A DNA stretch of 64,000 bases from Streptomyces sp. NA02950 (lineage in GTDB: Bacteria; Actinomycetota; Actinomycetes; Streptomycetales; Streptomycetaceae), in assembly GCF_013364155.1 (NCBI RefSeq), contig NZ_CP054916.1:3592501-3656500 (forward strand), written 5' to 3'. The notes under the pieces are model-generated. The model searched no databases. It saw nothing but the letters and a program-made list of their open reading frames with translations, and had not been told where the DNA came from. Within the stretch, counting starts at the first letter, position 1. Each line of letters begins with the position of its first letter. Position numbers and translations under genes: made by a program. Positions 51,960 through 59,225 of the stretch are shown here, in pieces.

Positions 51960-52243
51960 CTGAGCATCGGACGCCCGCCGAGCACGATCTGCGCGAGATC
52001 ATGAATGCGATCCTGTACGTGGACTGCACGGGGGTGCTGTGGCGCCACCTGCCGCACGACCCCCACCCTTGGGAGACGGCCTGGGGCTACTTCGCCAAGT
52101 GGCAGAAGCAGGGCGTGTTCGCCCAGCTCACCGGCATGCCGCGCAGACTGTTACGGCAGCGGGAGGGCAGGCGCGAGGAGCCGTCCGCGTGCGTGATCGC
52201 CGCGCCGAGTCCTTCTGCAGCCAGCAGCCGAGTCCGGCGCTGA
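51960..52243 (+). pseudogene. IS5-family transposase remnant
   Basis: The translated segment AEHDLREIMNAILYVDCTGVLWRHLPHDPHPWETAWGYFAKWQKQGVF matches the N-terminal third of IS5-type transposases (LREIVNAILYV...TG..WR.LP...PPW.T....F..W). It continues to RREEPSACVI, where the family has DAQSVK with the first catalytic Asp; here that changes to AAPSPSA and stops, so the core is lost. There is no start codon context or inverted repeat. It is a broken insertion-sequence relic at the edge of the low-GC region. Confidence 0.65.
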
Positions 52244-52612
52244 AACGTTCCCCCGTTCCCTTCCCTGACCTGGGGATGTACGGAACTGCGGACAGAACCG
52301 TATTCGAGGATCCTTATCAGCCAGCCGGCCGGGAGGCCCCGGGGCGCTCCCGGCTGCTCGGCTTCCTCGTGCTGGCCGCCGCAGCGGCCCAGCCGGGCGG
52401 ACAGCAGTGTCATGCGCGTCGCCGTGGCCTGCTGGTGGCCGTCGCGGTGCGTCGCAGGGGTCGGCAAGTCGGTGCTGTCCCTGCGGCTCGCAGCGGGCAT
52501 ATAGGAGGCTCCAGGGTTAGGCCAGCGCCACCAGGCGTGTGGCGAATGCCCGGACGCGGGGAGGCTGCGGTGAAGCACCCCGCTACGGCATGGATAGCCA
52601 GTCGAGGTTGCT
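52244..52612. other. Non-coding scar region
   Basis: 369 bases between the transposase relic and the acetyltransferase gene. No frame has a protein-like composition with a ribosome site. Probably insertion-sequence or island debris. Confidence 0.5.
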
Positions 52613-53125
52613 TCAGTTGACTTTGGGACTGCGACGCTCGATGAGGATGACGTCGCGCCAGCGGCCGTGATGGCAGCCGACGCGTTCACGAGTGCCGATG
52701 ACCCGGAAGCCCGCATGCGCATGTAGGGCGAGGCTGGGGGTGTTCTCTGGGAAGATGCCGGATTGGATGGTCCAGATACCAGCAGCTTCTGTGGATGCGA
52801 TCAGCGCATTGATCATTGCGCGACCGAGGCCCTGCCCGCGTGCATTCGGCGCGACATAGATCGAGTGTTCCACCACCCCGGCGTAGACGGGGCGGGAAGA
52901 CACCCGGCTGGCGGCAATCCAGCCCACGACGCGTTTGTTAGCGAGCGCGACGAAGCGGTGCTCCGGCAGCTTCGAGGCGTTGAAGGCCTCCCAGGTAGGG
53001 GCCAATGTCTCAAAGGTGGCATCACCTTCGTCGATGCCTGCCTGGTAGATCGTCAGGACGTCGCGGGCATGCACCTCGGTGAGTGGCGTGATTAGGGCAG
53101 GGCCGACATCGCGGGCCACGGACAC
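52613..53125 (-). CDS. GNAT acetyltransferase, phosphinothricin-acetyltransferase-like
   Basis: A 170-residue N-acetyltransferase of the PAT/Bar/MddA family. ITPLTEVHARDVLTIYQAGIDEGDATFETLAPTWEAFNASKLPEHRFVAL is the family N-terminus (the IDEG/ATFET acceptor region). VEHSIYVAPNARGQGLGRAMINALIASTEAAGIWTIQSGIFPENTPSLALHAHAGFRVIGTRERVG is the acetyl-CoA core. Members acetylate phosphinothricin, methionine sulfone/sulfoximine or similar amino acids. It is divergent from the OPT-transporter gene and may be a passenger of the island rather than part of the peptide pathway. Confidence 0.85.
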   Translation of the reverse strand: MSVARDVGPALITPLTEVHARDVLTIYQAGIDEGDATFETLAPTWEAFNASKLPEHRFVALANKRVVGWIAASRVSSRPVYAGVVEHSIYVAPNARGQGLGRAMINALIASTEAAGIWTIQSGIFPENTPSLALHAHAGFRVIGTRERVGCHHGRWRDVILIERRSPKVN

Positions 53126-53331
53126 GGCAGATCCTCCTGCACGGGCTCAGCATCGGGCACGGATCGGTGCAGGCGTCAGAATGTCACCCCGCCCGCTCGG
53201 CGCCCAGAAGGCAGGTGGGTGCGTCGGGGCATCATCGGTCGCACTCCCCGGACGGACACCTTGGCAGGCCGTCACGATGTCGTAAGCAAACCGGCCACTG
53301 ATAACCCTTCAGGTCGCCCTCAGAGGAGCTC

Positions 53332-53395
53332 TTGACGCTCAACTCGAACCGCCCGTACCTTCATGCACATGCTGAATCGGTAGATCTCGATTCAG
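53332..53395 (+). promoter_or_regulatory. Putative promoter and operator of the peptide cluster
   Basis: TTGACG (53332-53337) and TACCTT (53356-53361) are 18 bases apart, a vegetative-sigma-like promoter. Just downstream lies the inverted repeat CTGAATCG / CGATTCAG (53372-53379, 53388-53395), which could be an operator or leader hairpin. The rest of 53126-53432 has no gene. Confidence 0.5.
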
Positions 53396-53432
53396 GCGAG
53401 CTTCGGTCTGCGCGTTTGCGACGGGGAGAGGG

Positions 53433-55181
53433 GTGCTCGGCTTGACCCACAGTCAGGCGCGACGCGCCGCATCCCCTGCCGCAGACTCCCTGGAGGTTTC
53501 CGAGACAGCGGACGGAGCCCACTTAGCAGGGCCGCCAGGTGAGCCTTCGCGGCACTCGTTCACCTCCACGGTCGTGATCGGCTGCGCCATCGGCACCGTG
53601 CTGTGCGTATTGAACGTGTTGGTGCTGTTCAAGACCGGCTCATCCTTTGGCGGCTCGGCGCTGGTGGCACTGCTGGGCGCCGCCTTGTTGCGAGTGACCC
53701 GACGGCTGGACTGGCAGCACCTGTTCGTCGTCTTCTCCCTCGCGTCCAGCGGGTACGTGGCTACGGCCGCTCTGGATACCGGAATCGGTACGGTGATGCT
53801 CCGTACGGGCAGCGTGCCGAGTTGGATCCTGCTGACGGCGTTGGCCGTCGGCGCGAACCTGTGCGGTGTGTTGCTGGGGATTCTGGTCGCTCGGAGTTTT
53901 GTATTCGCGGAGAGACTGCCGTACCCGACACTGCAGCCTGCCGTGACCCTCATGAATACGCTGACGCAGAGTGGCGACGAGCAGACGAGGAGCGTGCGTC
54001 GAGTTCTGCCGGTCACTGCTGCTGCTGGCGGAGCCGTGGCCCTGGTTGCTGAGATGTTGGGGCGCAGCAGCACCCCAGCCCTGCCCGGACTGCCGTCCTA
54101 CCTGGTGCTGTCCCTGTCCCCGCTGCTGGTGGGGCTGGGAATGCTGATCGGTCCGCGGGCCTGCGGCTGGATGGTGCTCGGCTCGCTGTACACCGTCGTG
54201 CTGTGGGTGGTTCAACAGGGTGGAGCCACAACGGAGCCCTCCTACGACCACCACCTGGCCTATCCATGGGTGCTGGCCTGCGGGGTCGGGATCATCCTGG
54301 GCTATTCACTGATGTCGTTGGTGAAGGTGCGCGGACCACTCGCCCATGCGCTGTCGGCAGCGAGCCGCCCTCTGTTCACCTCAGCCGCAAGGCGTCGATG
54401 GACGCTGGGCTCGCTCGGCGCGGCTGCAGCAGCTCTCATCGTGATAGCCGTGGTCCGAGGACCGTCCGCACTCGAACCGGTCGCCCTGGTTGCACTGGGA
54501 GCGGTACTGGTCCTGCTGTTCAGCCTCTTCCTCAACCGTGCCGGCGGCGAGGTCGGCATAGCGCCGCTGGCACCCACGCTCTACCTGAGCGTTACCCTGC
54601 TGGCAGCGCTTGGTCTGGGATCGACCACCGCAACCCTGGGCGCCGCGACCATCTGCAGCGCGGCCGTCGGCTCGGTCTACTACACCTATTCGGTGAAAGT
54701 GGCCGACAGCTCACCTGCTGAAACGCCCGTTCCTGCGCGACGCATTCTGTGGACCCAGATGACCGGCGGCCTGATCGGGGCCCTCCTTGGCATCAGCGTC
54801 ATCGTCTTGCTCGCCAGGCTCCACGTGATCGGTGATGAGGGATTCCCGGCACCAGTCGCCCAGTCGCTGGGGTTCATCGACTCGACCGTGCGCGATACGA
54901 ACGGCTACTCGGGCACTGTCGGGATGGCACTCGCCGTCGGAGGCCCTATCGGTATCGCGCTGACCTTCGTCGGCAAGGCCATGCCGACGATGCTGGGCCT
55001 GGGCATTCTTCTACCGCCCGCCTACGCGCTGACCATCGGGCTGGGCGGACTACTCCGCAGCGGTGTACTGCGTAACCATCCCGGCCGCAAGACCGGAATG
55101 GAGACTGCTGCCTCCGGCCTGATCATAGGCGAGGGCGTTGTCATGGTGATCGTCTTGATCACCCGCGCGTTTCTGAACTGA
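53433..55181 (+). CDS. OPT-family transporter of the peptide cluster
   Basis: A 582-residue protein with about 14-16 membrane helices matching the oligopeptide transporter (OPT) superfamily, whose members move peptides, modified peptides and metal chelates with protons. Typical parts are FAERLPYPTLQPAVTLMNTLTQSGDEQ, PSYLVLSLSPLLVGLGMLIGPRACGWMVLGSL and AVGGPIGIALTFVGKAMPTMLGLGILLPPAYALTIGLGGLLR. A soluble N-terminus of about 45 residues precedes the first helix. GGGGAGAGG fits a TTG at 53442 better than the GTG at 53433. It is first in line before the peptide gene. It might export the product, or import it bound to metal. Confidence 0.85.
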   Translation: MLGLTHSQARRAASPAADSLEVSETADGAHLAGPPGEPSRHSFTSTVVIGCAIGTVLCVLNVLVLFKTGSSFGGSALVALLGAALLRVTRRLDWQHLFVVFSLASSGYVATAALDTGIGTVMLRTGSVPSWILLTALAVGANLCGVLLGILVARSFVFAERLPYPTLQPAVTLMNTLTQSGDEQTRSVRRVLPVTAAAGGAVALVAEMLGRSSTPALPGLPSYLVLSLSPLLVGLGMLIGPRACGWMVLGSLYTVVLWVVQQGGATTEPSYDHHLAYPWVLACGVGIILGYSLMSLVKVRGPLAHALSAASRPLFTSAARRRWTLGSLGAAAAALIVIAVVRGPSALEPVALVALGAVLVLLFSLFLNRAGGEVGIAPLAPTLYLSVTLLAALGLGSTTATLGAATICSAAVGSVYYTYSVKVADSSPAETPVPARRILWTQMTGGLIGALLGISVIVLLARLHVIGDEGFPAPVAQSLGFIDSTVRDTNGYSGTVGMALAVGGPIGIALTFVGKAMPTMLGLGILLPPAYALTIGLGGLLRSGVLRNHPGRKTGMETAASGLIIGEGVVMVIVLITRAFLN

Positions 55182-55209
55182 CTGCTTCGGCGAGCAACAT
55201 CCACGATCT

Positions 55210-55233
55210 TCCCCCGCCGAACTCGGCGGGGGA
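55210..55233 (+). terminator. Terminator/attenuator between OPT gene and peptide gene
   Basis: TCCCCCGCCG (55210-55219) pairs perfectly with CGGCGGGGGA (55224-55233) around AACT. It sits 45 bases before the peptide gene and would partly uncouple it from the transporter transcript. Confidence 0.75.
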
Positions 55234-55278
55234 GCGAGGGCACGGCAGAGGTCCTTACAGGAAGGAGGTGCTGTGACC

Positions 55279-55413
55279 ATGATGGAGATCGCGAACATCG
55301 AGAATGCCGAGGTCGAGGAGAATAAGCCCGACTGCTGCACCGCACTGCGCGGACGCAAGAACCTCGACGTGCAGGCCAATGTAATGGTGGCCGACCCCGA
55401 GGGGTGCGATTAA
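55279..55413 (+). CDS. Candidate RiPP precursor peptide (44 residues)
   Basis: A short gene just upstream of a radical SAM enzyme. AAGGAGGT (55262-55269) lies nine bases before the ATG at 55279; a GTG at 55273 is also in frame but too close. The N-terminal 17 residues (MMEIANIENAEVEENKP) are acidic and helical, like a leader. The C-terminal part starts DCCTALRGRKNLDV, with vicinal Cys19-Cys20, and ends ADPEGCD with Cys43 next to last. Residues 24-27 (RGRK) are basic. No family is recognised. The position, small size, strong ribosome site and neighbouring modification enzymes support a precursor; the leader/core boundary is not visible. Confidence 0.75.
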   Translation: MMEIANIENAEVEENKPDCCTALRGRKNLDVQANVMVADPEGCD

Positions 55414-55441
55414 GACCAGCACAATCAGCAAGAGCACTGCC

Positions 55442-55459
55442 TGACCGGCGAACCGGTCA
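55442..55459 (+). terminator. Weak hairpin between peptide gene and rSAM gene
   Basis: TGACCGG (55442-55448) pairs with CCGGTCA (55453-55459) around CGAA. Such a partial terminator after a precursor gene usually gives more precursor mRNA than enzyme mRNA. Confidence 0.5.
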
Positions 55460-55528
55460 TCACTCCTGCCGTGCCCTCACCCTATTGCGCTACGAGCCAT
55501 ACCGGTTCAGTCGAATAGGAGAAGTGCC

Positions 55529-57046
55529 ATGCAAGTCAGTGCGAACACCGTGGAGTTCCGGGTTGAGCTCCCACCTGATCTCGTAGGCCCCGAATACCTG
55601 GACAAGGATGGCAAGGTCTCCCTCCTCGCCAATGCCGTGTCCGGGAGCATGGATCTGGTCAGCCGGAGCGAACTGTCCTCGCTCGAACGCCTGCGAGTCG
55701 GCCGCACCAGCGAAGAGGACCGTGACATCCTGACCGCCTTCCGGGAACGCGGCTACGTCTATGAGGACGCCGCCGCCGAGCAGAAGGCCTACCGCGACTT
55801 GGTGGACGGCTATTTCCGCACGATCCAGGAAGCGCCGTTCCAGTTCATGTTCATCCCCTCCTTCGTGTGCAACCTCGCCTGCTCCTACTGCTTCGAAGGC
55901 GAACTGACCACGAAAAGCCCGCAGATGAGCGAAGAAATGATCGAGGCGGCCTTCGACTCGATCCCGATGATCCAAGAGCTCCACGAGAATTCCGGACCGC
56001 CCTACATCACCCTGTTCGGCGGCGAGCCGTTGCTGGACACCGCCTATCAGCGCTGGGCTGTCGAGGAAATCCTCAAGCGTGCCTACGACCGGGGCTACCC
56101 CTCCACGGCGATCACCAACGGGGTGGACCTGGACAAGTACGTGCCGCTGCTTAAGCAGTACGGCTGTGAAGAGGTCCAGGTCAGTCTCGACGGCACACCC
56201 TCGGTGCACGACCAGCGCCGAGTCTTCCGCAACGGCCGTCCGACCTTCCATCGCATCGAGCGCGGCATCGATGCCGCGTTGGACGCTGGCGTCCGGGTCC
56301 TGATCCGCTTGTTGGTCGACCGTGACAGCGTGGACGACATGCCAAATTTTGCCGAGATGGCCCAGGAAAAGGGCTGGATCGACAACCCGTTGGTCACGCT
56401 CTTCTACGGATTCACGAAGCAGACGACGTTCCTGTACGTCACTCCCGACCACCCCGAGGAAAGGCGCCGCACCATGGTGCGCGGCGATGTCAAACCGGGT
56501 CTGAGTGAAGCGTTCTTCGAGATGCTGCGCGCCAACCCCTTGGTCGACGACATGCTCAAGCCGGACCCGGCGCGCATTCGCTCGGCTGTCATGGAGGGTG
56601 ACCGGATCCATCCCAACCTTCAGGGCTGCAGCGCGGGGACAAGCGTGATCGCCTTCGACCCCAACGGCAAGCTCTACGGCTGCCCGGAGACCGTCGGCCG
56701 TCCTCAGCACGCCTGCGGCAGCTACGCCCCTGAGTTCCGATACGCCCGCGCCTACCGCGAGCCCTGGCGGCATCGCCACGTCGACACCGTGGAGATGTGC
56801 CGCCAGTGCAACGTCAAGCTGTTCTGCGGTGGTGGAGGCTGCCCGATCAAGGCGTGGGCTGCCAGCGGGGGCAACTTCGACACCTGTTACTGCCCCAAGG
56901 TCGAGACCATCAAGTCCAACGTAGAGCGCGAATTGGCCTACCTACTGCCGATGGCCCTGCGCCGCAGGAACACCAACACCGTGACGAAGGAAAAGGGAAC
57001 ATGGCAGGAAATGAGCCAGGCGGGTTCGTTCCCCTGGATGAGCTGA
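55529..57046 (+). CDS. Radical SAM/SPASM peptide-modifying enzyme
   Basis: A 505-residue radical SAM enzyme. The [4Fe-4S] cluster motif is CNLACSYC (Cys114, Cys118, Cys121), followed by LFGGEPLL for SAM binding and QVSLDGTPSVHD. The C-terminal 140 residues carry many Cys in SPASM order (GCSAG, YGCPET, HACGS, MCRQCNVKLFCGGGGCP, TCYCPK), which bind two auxiliary clusters. SPASM enzymes typically form C-C, C-S or other cross-links in peptides. The N-terminal about 100 residues may help recognise the leader. Ribosome site AATAGGAGAAG precedes the ATG at 55529. The last 46 bases overlap the methyltransferase gene. Confidence 0.92.
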   Translation: MQVSANTVEFRVELPPDLVGPEYLDKDGKVSLLANAVSGSMDLVSRSELSSLERLRVGRTSEEDRDILTAFRERGYVYEDAAAEQKAYRDLVDGYFRTIQEAPFQFMFIPSFVCNLACSYCFEGELTTKSPQMSEEMIEAAFDSIPMIQELHENSGPPYITLFGGEPLLDTAYQRWAVEEILKRAYDRGYPSTAITNGVDLDKYVPLLKQYGCEEVQVSLDGTPSVHDQRRVFRNGRPTFHRIERGIDAALDAGVRVLIRLLVDRDSVDDMPNFAEMAQEKGWIDNPLVTLFYGFTKQTTFLYVTPDHPEERRRTMVRGDVKPGLSEAFFEMLRANPLVDDMLKPDPARIRSAVMEGDRIHPNLQGCSAGTSVIAFDPNGKLYGCPETVGRPQHACGSYAPEFRYARAYREPWRHRHVDTVEMCRQCNVKLFCGGGGCPIKAWAASGGNFDTCYCPKVETIKSNVERELAYLLPMALRRRNTNTVTKEKGTWQEMSQAGSFPWMS

Positions 57047-57834
57047 CCGGTCCGCGGCCCACGCTGGCGGTCGAGACCGCCGTACCCGCGGCGGTTCCGA
57101 TTGAGATCACCGTCAAGGAGCGATACGACACGCTTGCGCAGGCGGGAACGAGCAACCTGTGCTGCGCTCCGCAAGCCATCTACACCCCCGACCAGCTGGA
57201 CGGGATCCCGCAGTGGGTTCTCGACCTGTCCAGCGGCTGCGGCGCACCGCTCGGCGCAATCGACCTGCGCCCGGGACAAGCAGTGGCAGACTTCGGCTGC
57301 GGCGCGGGCCTGGATCTCATTCTCGCGGCCCGGCGGGTAGGCCCGGGCGGGCGCGTTATCGGTATCGACGGCTCGCTGAGTATGGTGCGCACCGCCCGCC
57401 GCGCCGCCAAAGAGACAGGTCACACCAACATCGACGTGAGGGTGGGGGACATCCGGCGCCCGCCGCTGCGCCCGTCCAGCGTCGACGTTCTGCTGAGCAA
57501 CTGCGTTCTGGGCATGTTCCCGGACAAAGCACAGGTGCTGGAAGCGATCTCCGAGGCGCTGCGTCCCGGTGGCTACGCCGTGATCTCCGACGTCGTCTAC
57601 CTGGATGAGGTACCCGAGGGAGCGGTCACCACCGGCGAGGCTGACGCGGACGACTACGCACGCTGTGTGGTGGGAATGACCACGGATCAGTACCGGGAGA
57701 TGGTCGTTTCGGCAGGTTTCGATCATGTCGACATTCGAGATGACGGCTCGGTCGCCTACCGCGACGGCGCACGGGTGACCAGCGCAACCATCGTCGCCTA
57801 CCGTGGCCAGCCGCCCGAGACACCATGCTGCTGA
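57001..57834 (+). CDS. ArsM-type SAM methyltransferase
   Basis: A 277-residue class I methyltransferase. VADFGCGAGLDLILAARRVGPGGRVIGIDGS is the SAM-binding motif, and SNCVLGMFPDKAQVL matches the SNCVINL.PDK segment of arsenite methyltransferases. The Cys positions used by ArsM for As(III) have counterparts: Cys54-Cys55 (SNLCCAP), Cys80 (SSGCGAP) and Cys168 (SNC). It also ends in Cys-Cys. It may methylate peptide sulfur or a bound metalloid. No arsenic resistance genes are visible, which argues against a simple detoxification role. It starts inside the end of the rSAM gene and overlaps the next gene by 10 bases. Confidence 0.87.
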   Translation: MAGNEPGGFVPLDELTGPRPTLAVETAVPAAVPIEITVKERYDTLAQAGTSNLCCAPQAIYTPDQLDGIPQWVLDLSSGCGAPLGAIDLRPGQAVADFGCGAGLDLILAARRVGPGGRVIGIDGSLSMVRTARRAAKETGHTNIDVRVGDIRRPPLRPSSVDVLLSNCVLGMFPDKAQVLEAISEALRPGGYAVISDVVYLDEVPEGAVTTGEADADDYARCVVGMTTDQYREMVVSAGFDHVDIRDDGSVAYRDGARVTSATIVAYRGQPPETPCC

Positions 57835-59225
57835 GCCAGGGCCTGCGGCGGCCGTTCACCGAGGCCGGGCTGCGTGCCGACGAATACGCCGAGATACGCC
57901 GGGAACGCAGCCGCCTGCTCACAGCCGTATGGCGTGGCGGCACCTTGGAGAGCGTCAACCGAGCTACCGACGAGGGCGGGTGCGTGCGGGTGCTCAGCCC
58001 GCGCGGCTCGTCCTTCGTCTCCTTCACCGACGGCACGCCCGTGTTCGCGCTGCGTCAGGCCCGGCAGCACGCCGTCGGCCTGGGGGCAGCGCCCATGCGG
58101 CCAGCGGACCGGACACCGGCCCGCGGCTCCTACGCGCCGCAGGTGCGAGAACCGGTGGAAGCCCTCCCGCTGGACGAACAGCTGGCCTTGATGGCCAGGT
58201 GGCACGCCCAGGCTCTCAGAGCCCACCCGGCCGTCGTCGGCGCCCTCGTCTACTACCGCCATGCGACATCCAACGTGGAGGTGGTCACCAGCGATGGCGG
58301 CGAGGTCAGCTGGACCCGAGCCGACCTGACGCTGCAGATCACCATCTATGCGGGCGGGAGCATCTATGCGGGCGGGAGCGAGGAGCGAGGCGTCGGCTCG
58401 GTCTCGATTGGCAGCCACGGAGACTTCGCAGCAGTACGTGATCTGGAGCAACGTGTGGAGGAGGCCGCCGCCACAGCCGTAGATCTCATCCATGCACCGC
58501 CACTTGAGGCAGGCACGTACGATGTGGTGTGTGACGGCCCGCTTGCTGCTACATGGGCTCATGAAACGGTCGGGCACCTGGCGGAGGCCGACCATCAGCA
58601 AGGGGCGAGAAAGACCATCGCAGACCTCCGTGCGGGCCGCAGGCTCGGTATGGAGGAGCTGACCGTCGTCGACCGCCCGGGGCCTTCAACAGCGCGTGGG
58701 TATGTGCCAGTGGATGACGAATGCACCACCGGCAGGGAGATCACCTTGATCGAACGCGGGCGGGTGGGCAGCCGCCCCCGCCTGCACGACCTGAGCACCG
58801 CGACCGCCTTCCAGGAAGCGCCCACCGGCAATGCCCGCGCCCTGAACTACCGCCACCCGCCGTTGCCGCGGCTGCGCACGACCTGCGTCGAGGCAGGCAC
58901 CAGCACGCTGCAGGAGATGATCTCCGGCGTAAGCAATGGCCTGCTCGCGGAGGGACTCTTCGGAGGCCAGACGAACAGGTCCGGGTTCGCCTTCCTGCCC
59001 GCTTCCTGCCGCTTGATCCGCGACGGCGAAACAAGGGGCCTGGTCAAGGGCGCGGTACTGACCGGCGACGTACTGGACACCTTCGCCACCGTGGACGCCG
59101 TCGGCCGCGACGTATCGCGCGGTGACACGTCCGCCAGCTGCGGCAAACAGGGTCAGACACCGCTTCCGGTCTCCTGCTGGGCACCCGCCCTGCGCATGAG
59201 AGGGGTGCATGTTGACGTCGGCTGA
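57825..59225 (+). CDS. TldD-like metalloprotease subunit
   Basis: A 466-residue protein of the TldD/PmbA (U62) family. TldD carries the zinc site HETVGH (His246-Glu247...His251) in TWAHETVGHLAEADH; SVSIGSHGDF and GYVPVDDECTTGREITLIERG are other family regions. Together with TldE it forms a heterodimeric protease that, in the microcin B17 and related pathways, threads and trims unfolded modified peptides. Residues about 175-186 contain a duplicated IYAGGS from an 18-bp tandem repeat. It overlaps the methyltransferase gene by 10 bases and the TldE gene by 17. Confidence 0.88.
   Translation: MLLSQGLRRPFTEAGLRADEYAEIRRERSRLLTAVWRGGTLESVNRATDEGGCVRVLSPRGSSFVSFTDGTPVFALRQARQHAVGLGAAPMRPADRTPARGSYAPQVREPVEALPLDEQLALMARWHAQALRAHPAVVGALVYYRHATSNVEVVTSDGGEVSWTRADLTLQITIYAGGSIYAGGSEERGVGSVSIGSHGDFAAVRDLEQRVEEAAATAVDLIHAPPLEAGTYDVVCDGPLAATWAHETVGHLAEADHQQGARKTIADLRAGRRLGMEELTVVDRPGPSTARGYVPVDDECTTGREITLIERGRVGSRPRLHDLSTATAFQEAPTGNARALNYRHPPLPRLRTTCVEAGTSTLQEMISGVSNGLLAEGLFGGQTNRSGFAFLPASCRLIRDGETRGLVKGAVLTGDVLDTFATVDAVGRDVSRGDTSASCGKQGQTPLPVSCWAPALRMRGVHVDVG
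58344..58379. repeat. Exact 18-bp in-frame tandem duplication in tldD
   Basis: ATCTATGCGGGCGGGAGC is present twice head to tail, adding one IYAGGS unit to the protein without breaking the frame. Confidence 0.95.

Noticed and set aside
52039..52620. Open frame after the IS5 relic
   Set aside because: Composition is unlike protein, it runs through transposase debris, and it has no start context.
53126..53432. Possible extra precursor or regulator gene upstream of the OPT gene
   Set aside because: No frame with both ribosome site and sensible composition; only promoter-like elements found.
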